Under the pieces are notes generated by a model that was given only the letters and a program-made list of their open reading frames with translations, ran no database searches and had not been told where the DNA came from. Position numbers and translations under genes: made by a program. 64,000 bases of DNA from Entrophospora sp. SA101 (lineage: Eukaryota > Glomeromycota > Glomeromycetes > Entrophosporales > Entrophosporaceae), in the NCBI GenBank assembly GCA_958430865.1, contig CAUDNR010001558.1:23784-87783 (forward strand), given 5' to 3'. Shown piece after piece: positions 57,343-64,000 of the stretch; within the stretch, counting starts at the first letter, position 1, and each line of letters begins with the position of its first letter.

Positions 57343-58524
57343 TAAAATATTATGACGCGTTATTTATAAAAGGAATTGATTGACAATAATCTGCTAATAA
57401 TACCATTTACGTTGTGAAATCCTTTTGGTTTTCGATATAAATATATAAAAAAAAAATTTATTATGTTTTACTAAGGGATTCACAAACTATTTTTAGCTTT
57501 ACAAGGTTTTTTTGAAATCTTCTAATAACAAAGAACTTTTTTTATTACCGTATGATTGGATACATGCTGATTATGACTTTATGTTAATTTCGCCTTATGA
57601 AAACTAGTTTTTGGTGTGTATGAGGCGAGTGACTTAAAAGAAGATATTGCTGATAATTATATAAAATCACACGGCCTAGACTCTCTACCCTTAAATAAGT
57701 AATAGATTTAAAACTTATCATGATATTTGGTAATATTTCATAATCTTAATAATATTATTACGTAAGAGTTTCAAAAAAAAAATATCAATGATCTAATATT
57801 AAATCGCTACTAACGTTACACGCCATTTTCAAAAAAATTAAAAATTTCGATACAAGATATAACACTGATTGTATATTATCGGCTACCGTTATCGCACTCC
57901 AATCTCTCGCTTGCGCAGAACTTTCATGTGATTGAATTAGATAGTTAAACTTAATTAATTCATAGATAATAAATAATTCTAAAAATATTCCTATATTTAC
58001 AGCTCATATTAATATAATGGCCCGCAAAGATCAAAATATGCAGCGATTGATCGCTAGCGGAAAAACACACACGTATACATATTAATATCAATGATAAATA
58101 TAGTAAATATGTTTCAAATCGTATAGTACAAGTAAAGAGATTAGATCCTACTAAAAAAATTTACGGCTATTTTAAGCAATCATAAAAAATACTCTACTCT
58201 CTAAACCTATTTTTTTTTTTCCTTCAAAAAAACCATTCTTATTAAATAATTTCCAAAGAAACATCACTTAAACTTTTAAAACGATAAAAAAACAAAGGCA
58301 GATCGCAAAGAATAAATAATTACCAAGAAAATCGTCAATGTATTAAAAATAGATATTAAAATACGACCCCTACAACTGTATAGAATATATGCGCCAGATG
58401 TATGATATAAATACACCATTACAATTTTTGTTTTATTTTTCCCTGAATTTTTTTTTTTTTTTTCAATAATTAATTCCTGTTTTTAAGAAATAATTATCAA
58501 TATTTAAAAATTTACATAGAACAT
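57343..58524. other. spacer upstream of HMG gene
   Basis: No gene recognised. T-runs at about 58209 and 58447. Probably holds the HMG-box gene promoter and 5' UTR near its right end. Confidence 0.4.
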
Positions 58525-59742
58525 ATGAATTCTGAAATATTCCTATATATTAATGAAGCACAACTTGATGATGATGAGACTCACCTTCTTTCCAACCCTC
58601 CTTGTGAACTCTATACACAAATCACGGAATTTATTTCGCCTAATCCTAATAATATCAATCATTTAGGTACCCCAAAACCTCAAAACCCTTATATATTATA
58701 CCGTAAAAACAATGTTGTAAAACATAAATCACTTGGGAGTAAAAAGGATTGGGAAACTCTTTCAAAGGAAACTGGTGGTTCCTGGAAAAATGAATCGAAC
58801 AAAGTAAGAAGTTACTTTAAAGTGTTGGCAAAACTAGCTTTTGAAAAACATAAATCAATCTATTACAGTAAATGCAACAATCCATTACCAAATGACTATA
58901 TTTTCATTACACAACAACCAGTACAACAACCACAAAAAAAAATTTCTTATAATAACGATTGTGCAGTCTCAGTTTCATCACATTCTCCATACACTCCTTT
59001 TCCTTACGCAAATAATAGTCCAAGCTCAACATCTTCTACGTTTTTTAATTCACAATCTACTTCGTCTCATTTTATGGATCAACATCTACAAAATCAAGAC
59101 AATAAGAATAACGATGATGTGGCCTTAAAATTACCTTATCCGCACCATTCTTCTTTTTCTTGTACAAATAATAATCCAAGCTCACCATCTTCTACGTTTT
59201 TTAATTCACATTCTACTTCGTCTCATTTTATGGGTCAACATCTACAAAATCAAGACAATAAGAATAACGATAGTGTGGCCTTAAAATTACCTTATCCGCA
59301 CCATTCTTCTTTTTCTTACACAAACAATAATCCAAGCTCGCTATCTTCTACGTTTTTTAATTCACATTCCACTTCGTCTCATTTTATGGTCCAACATCTA
59401 CAAAACCAAGATAATAAGAATAACGATTGTGTGGCCTTAAAATCACCTTATCCGCACCATTCTTGTACAAATGATAATCCAAGCTCACTATCTTCTACGT
59501 TTTCCCCCAAATGTTCTGCTTTCTCTGATTTTAATCCTCTCCCTGTCAATAATAACAACATTATAAATAAGACTGATGATGTCCAACCCACCCGATTTAA
59601 CGCTAGTGCAAATTTAAATAGTGAAAATATTCTAGAAAGGTTTCAACAATTTCTGCAAGATGAACAAACTGACAAACCATCAAGTGGCGTGGATTATTGG
59701 CATTTATTGGACGTTTTTTGTCGCAGGATGGATAATAAATAA
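58525..59742 (+). CDS. HMG-box (MATA_HMG type) protein with internal repeats
   Basis: A single exon of 405 codons plus stop. Residues about 48-115 form an HMG box: TPKPQNPYILYRKNNVVKH, then DWETLSKETGGSWKNES and VRSYFKVLAKLAFEKHKSIY. The minor-groove Asn-Pro-Tyr/Phe and the later Trp and Tyr match the MATA-type boxes that are greatly expanded in mycorrhizal fungi. It is therefore a nuclear DNA-binding protein, possibly but not necessarily a mating regulator. Residues about 150-335 hold over three copies of a 52-aa (156-bp) unit containing HFMxQHLQNQDNKNND and VALKLPYPHHSS. The C-terminus (ENILERFQQFLQDEQTD, DYWHLLDVFCRRMDNK) is helical and charged. The start is the first ATG after a T-rich 5' region. 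No disruption. Confidence 0.88.
   Translation: MNSEIFLYINEAQLDDDETHLLSNPPCELYTQITEFISPNPNNINHLGTPKPQNPYILYRKNNVVKHKSLGSKKDWETLSKETGGSWKNESNKVRSYFKVLAKLAFEKHKSIYYSKCNNPLPNDYIFITQQPVQQPQKKISYNNDCAVSVSSHSPYTPFPYANNSPSSTSSTFFNSQSTSSHFMDQHLQNQDNKNNDDVALKLPYPHHSSFSCTNNNPSSPSSTFFNSHSTSSHFMGQHLQNQDNKNNDSVALKLPYPHHSSFSYTNNNPSSLSSTFFNSHSTSSHFMVQHLQNQDNKNNDCVALKSPYPHHSCTNDNPSSLSSTFSPKCSAFSDFNPLPVNNNNIINKTDDVQPTRFNASANLNSENILERFQQFLQDEQTDKPSSGVDYWHLLDVFCRRMDNK
58990..59510 (+). repeat. 156-bp coding tandem repeat (52 aa unit)
   Basis: AACATCTACAAAA(T/C)CAAGA recurs at 59081, 59237 and 59393, a period of exactly 156 bp, in frame. Copies differ by few bases, mostly changing single residues (HFMD, HFMG, HFMV). 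A partial unit begins at about 58990 and a truncated one ends at about 59510. Confidence 0.93.
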
Positions 59743-61660
59743 GCACCCCTTTTTAATTTCAACATGTAGTAATTTTATGATGACAGCTTGTTGTAATGAC
59801 GACATTTTTTAAAAACAAGGTTTTATGAATATGACATCTCAAAACCCTTATAAGAAATTCAACGTAAATTGAAGTAACTAATTTCGCATTGAAGACTCTA
59901 TGTTAAAATTTGATGACTTTTATCATAAAATAAATAAATATTTATTTTATGACTAATGTTTTAAATTTGGATTTGATGGTGGTATTTATTGTGTTGGTAA
60001 TAGGCGCTAAATTTTGTCATTTGTGAATTGGAATGTAAAAATAAGTAAAGGAAAACCCGTTATAAAAGAACTCTGGCCGCTAACTTTATTAAGCTTTCGA
60101 AAAAAAAATATTTGCCACAATTATTAGAAATAATTTTAACTTTTTTAGAAACTATGATACAAATATTTCATTTATAGTATTGATAATCTTTAATTAAAGG
60201 CCGTGTGATTCATTAACTCACTCATTGGTTTATTGTTGATTGATCTACCGATTGATTGATTGGTCGATTGATTCATTTATTGGATTGATTCATTCATTCA
60301 TTCATAACAAAAGAGAAAGAGAGATGATATATATATATATATATCGCAATTTAAAATTCAACAGTGATAAAAAAACTCTTTTTCTTTCTACTTGCGTGTG
60401 GAAATTTTTTAACGCACGAGTAAAATATTGATGTTTTAACAGCATATAATAATCAATCATTTGTCAGCATTATTGTTAATAAATAAATAAAGTTAAAAAG
60501 TAATGAAAGAGGAATATTAAAAAGATTACGACAAAATAATTGGCGATTAGTGACATTATTAGTATTATTGTATTAACATATATATCTCACGAAATAAATA
60601 AATTATTTAACGTTAAAATTACATTCCGTATATTTTGTAATTCTGTCATTTCAATTATTATTACCATGAACAACAACAGATTAATGGAGTAATAAATGTA
60701 CCTTTTCTAGAAAAAACGACCATAAAAATAGATTTTCTGAATATTTAATTTATTACTTTTAAAAATTTACCAAATACCATTATTTTCATTTTAGTAGGAT
60801 TGTTGTGTAAATTCTGGTGGCTTGGAATTCCTTTCGAACTTCTTAAAGAATGGTAATTTTAATAAAATTGGCCAATTAAATATTCTTGTGGCTGTTCCAT
60901 TAAAGAAATTATTTGTCCATAACCTACCGCTCATTAATTTTAATCTGTTATTTATTATTATTTAATATATATATTTTTATAACATCTAATTTTTTTATTT
61001 TTAATTATTTTACGTTTTTTAATTGTCTAAAGATAGTTCTTTTTTTATTTAAATTATTGTGTGTAACAATGAAAATGGTATGTAGATCACGCGCAAATTA
61101 CTTTAAAAAAGTATCCGGGCCTAGCACTTCACCATTTTTTTTTATTAAGCAAACCGGGATCTAATATTTTTGCCAATTATGATCTTTATGCTATAGACTA
61201 ACTTTATGTAAAAAACACAAATTTGGTCAGATAAAGTCGAAGGGTGTTTTTACTAGAAAAGCTCCCAAATGGTGTTCTATTGATCATACAGGGAACCTTT
61301 AATAGAAAGGGACAATAATGTGAAAGAAGCAATTTTGAGTTAATGCTATATACAAATTTTTCATTTGGAATATTTGGATTAGAGATTTTTCATAATAAAT
61401 TTTCTATTGAAAGTCTATATTATTTATTGTTTTTGATTGTTAATTACTAATCATGATGATTATGATGGTTTATTGGATGTGCAACAAATCCAATTGTTAT
61501 TGAGTTACATTGGTATTAATATTGTGTATAATTAGTAGACATACTATACTGCTTTTTAAATTAGACACCAAATTGCGAAAAGATAGTAGATAATGTTTAT
61601 AGAAAGTTTCACGGTGAAGAAATGTTTTCAAAAAACATTTCAATATTAATATTCACAGTA
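59743..61660. other. spacer with microsatellites
   Basis: GATTGATT/ATTCATTC repeats at about 60231-60306 and AGAGA/TATATA at 60311-60343. No gene recognised. Confidence 0.4.
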
Positions 61661-62145
61661 AGTTTCGGTTAACGGATATTTTTTTCCCACGAAACTTGTC
61701 CATTAAAAACAAGAGATTCGTAAATTTTCAAGGTAAAAGCCAAATTTTCTATAATTATTTTTATCTCGATTTAACGGATTCAAGATATTTTAATATTATG
61801 GATAATAATGATCCTTGCCTTTTTTGGCCAGTCTAATTTTCTATGATAACATATCCTCTATTGATACGAATAAAACAGCGAATAATTTGAATAAACGAAA
61901 TTTTTTGTCGGTTATAGAAGTGCCCTAGAAGCAAATCAATGTCTAATTGACGAATTTATGAGTCAAAAATGATATTAATATTATCGTTATATTTTTTTTT
62001 TATATATTTATTTAATTTTTATTTAAATAAAAAAATTTTTTTTAATTTAATTTATATCACGTAATTTTATCATAAGTTTCGCTTTTGCAAATCTCTCGGT
62101 TTAATGGATAAATTTCGTGGAAAGTTTTATCCGTTAATCGAGACT
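61661..62145. mobile_element. about 485-bp TIR element, pogo-like ends
   Basis: The left end AGTTTCGGTTAACGGATATT and the right end (reverse complement AGTCTCGATTAACGGATAAA) form imperfect inverted repeats of about 60 bp. They also share CCACGAAA, TCCATTAAA and AAGAGATT/GAGAGATT blocks in order. The interior has no transposase. Ends of this type, with a GTTAACGGA core, resemble Tigger/pogo termini. Non-autonomous. Confidence 0.7.
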
Positions 62146-62700
62146 CAATGGCAACGATCATTTATTAAGAAGGTAATTATAGTGAACAACTATAACTATG
62201 TCATTTGATGTAAAGAGTTCAAATAATTTCGGCAAGATCGTTTAAGAGAAGTAGTTTCGGCAACTGATATACTTTTAATATATAGAGTAATTATTTTATG
62301 ATTTCCTATTAGGCAAACAATTCATATCCACCGATTTCTGCAATGTTACACGATTTCAGGCTGATTTTAGGGCACATTTTCGTTGTTTTTGTTTTGTTTT
62401 AAGGTACATTTTTGATATGTTACACCATTCTTTATCTAAAAAAAGTAATTTTTATATACTTTTGTTATTATTATGTTTGTTGAGATTCGACAGTGAATTG
62501 GATTCAATAGTGAGTGAATTGGATTTTTGTAACCCCTAGATTTATATATATTAATATTTAGTTTTTTAACTTGTAATAATATTTCTAAGATTTAAATATT
62601 TTTTTGAATCAATTCCACATTACCAACGCCTTAAATCTATTATTTATATAAAATATAGATGGCATTACAGTTTACAGAATGGTGACATTTTTATGTATTG
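62146..62700. other. spacer before the duplicated block
   Basis: Includes the second copy of the CATATCCACCGATTTCTGCA...TTTTAGGGCACATTTT phrase (62325-62390). No gene. The junction with the duplication is at 62700/62701. Confidence 0.45.
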
Positions 62701-64000
62701 TTAATGTTTACCTATTTATTTATATGAATTTTTTTTTAGTGGTGGTCAAAGTAAGCAATAATCCAATTATAAATAAAATGAATAAATATTACAATAATTT
62801 ATATTTATTAATCTTTTTATTTTTTTGTTTCAATATTGAAAATAGATATAATTATGTATTATCAGCTTCACTGGATAGTGCGTCACAAATTGTTACTATG
62901 TTTATTTTCTTTTTATTGAGTGGTTTAGTTGAGGTAAGTAGTCAATCGGTCATTACATAACTAATCTAACTTGAATTAATCAATCTAATCGTGCCAATTA
63001 ATCTAATTAATTAACAACTCTACGTTTTTTATGGTATAGATACCGTTTCCGGAATGGTGGGGAAACAATCGAGAATCACAAGGTGAAAGGTGTTTTTTGC
63101 CACCAGGTTCATCAAAAATTTGATAGAAAACATACCCAACTTTTATTTATATATAATTATTTATACAATTGTAAAATTTTGACATGACTTAGAAGAATTT
63201 ATTTTTGTTATCCAGTGCTAAATTAGCACAACTTTCTACACAAAAATGATTCATTAATATTTATTATAAAGACTAAAGAGTAATTTTAATATGAAAATAA
63301 TTTTTAAAGACAACGATTTTAGGCTAAAAAGTCTACTTGACAGAATCTTCTTTTTGGGTTGATTAACAACATTCATATTAAGCCAATAATTTTTTTGGAA
63401 TTTTATTAAGAAATGGAGTAACGAATGCTGAAAAATCGTGCTGAATTAGTAATGTAAAATGATTCCACATATTGTTGTAATTGAACCAAAATTAACTTTG
63501 CAGCTAATATTTAAAGAATTAATTTTCGTGACGTGCTATCACTATATTAATATATTTATATGGGGCACAATGCAACAAAGTAACTATCTCAGCGGAGTAT
63601 TGTTATTGTTATTATTATACTTATCCCAAAATAAAAATTTAATTAAGAAAAACGTTGTTTAAACAAACACAACAGTCATCAAATTCTAATGCACTCATGG
63701 TTAACTATGAACGGAAATAAGTATTTATTCATTGTTAACACTTGTAAAAATAAGCTCGTGATAGTTATCATATGGCACTAGAGTGTAAACAATTCAAGTT
63801 CAAGTTCAAAGCTTCACACTGGAAAGGAAACATTTAAACATATATAACGTAATAGTAACAAATAATAATGATAGATCATATTTATAACAGCTCTCCAGTC
63901 TCTTCTGTGTATTCAAACTTTTTGTTATAAAAAGACTACTGATCATCGATGAAAAGTTATCATTGTTAGTAATGGAATTGTGATCAAAAAATTCAATCTC
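62701..64000 (+). pseudogene. truncated duplicate of OPT gene 3' end
   Basis: Carries copies of OPT exons 16-18 (62740-62750, 62846-62933, 63040-63123) with intact splice sites and stop, plus the 3' flank, with no indels against 40795-42094. The remaining 15 upstream exons are absent: sequence left of 62701 is unrelated. It cannot encode a transporter. The copy continues past the window end, so its true length is unknown. Confidence 0.9.

Overview
The window is AT-rich eukaryotic DNA with many short introns (about 50-110 nt, GT-AG plus a few GC-AG). The gene set points to a filamentous fungus, most likely an arbuscular mycorrhizal (Glomeromycotina, Rhizophagus-like) fungus. The pointers are a TKL-type kinase with an N-terminal Cys-pair module, a BTB-BACK-TLDc protein, a MATA-type HMG-box protein, an OPT transporter, and many decayed DNA transposons with AT-rich spacers. 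The organism assignment is inference; the gene families are read from the sequence.

Layout. 1-5.2 kb: a hAT transposase tail, a decayed glycogen-branching-enzyme pseudogene (minus) and an intact 2H-phosphoesterase/LigT-like gene (minus). 8.1-11 kb: a four-exon F-box gene with a Gln-rich tail (plus). 11.4-13 kb: a broken BTB-BACK-TLDc gene (minus). 13.5-18 kb: gene-poor, with a miniature transposon bounded by a perfect 12-bp target duplication and a Tc1/mariner relic. 18.1-27 kb: the densest and best-preserved part, with SmG (SNRPG), eIF3i (TIF34), ribosomal protein S11, a DHA2-type MFS transporter and an Osh4-like oxysterol-binding protein. 27-30 kb: tandem repeats, a PIF1-like helicase fragment and a terminal-inverted-repeat (TIR) element. 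30.3-33.6 kb: the kinase gene. 37.1-41.2 kb: an 18-exon oligopeptide transporter. 42.4-45.6 kb: two divergently transcribed membrane-protein genes. 47-50.3 kb: a transposon graveyard (P-element/THAP9-like, hAT, PIF1, another repeat-encoded protein) containing a 10-N assembly gap. 52.9-53.7 kb: a divergent histone H4 with a long N-terminal extension. 55.5-56.9 kb: a pogo/Tigger transposase pseudogene. 58.5-59.7 kb: an intronless HMG-box gene with an internal 156-bp coding repeat. 62.7-64 kb: a copy, with no indels, of the 3' end of the transporter gene.

The most striking structure is 31.9-33.6 kb, the 5' part of the kinase gene. Sixteen tandem units of about 76-109 bp each carry, on the minus strand, a splice acceptor AG, exactly three nucleotides, and a donor (GTAAGT-like). 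The three-nucleotide island varies most (TTT, GGA, CTG, ATT, AGC, TTG, AAA, TTC, CAT, GGG) while the flanks are nearly constant. A start exon (ATGAATGAAG), a 15-nt exon and all sixteen 3-nt islands join in frame to the Cys-pair/kinase exon. This could be a serial microexon array encoding one amino acid per exon. RNA evidence is needed to decide whether the islands are spliced in.

Gene models were assembled by hand from reading frame, splice signals and known family sequences. Housekeeping models close without a frame break and match family lengths (SmG 76 aa, S11 156 aa, eIF3i 327 aa). Several others carry frameshifts, which could be real or sequencing errors.
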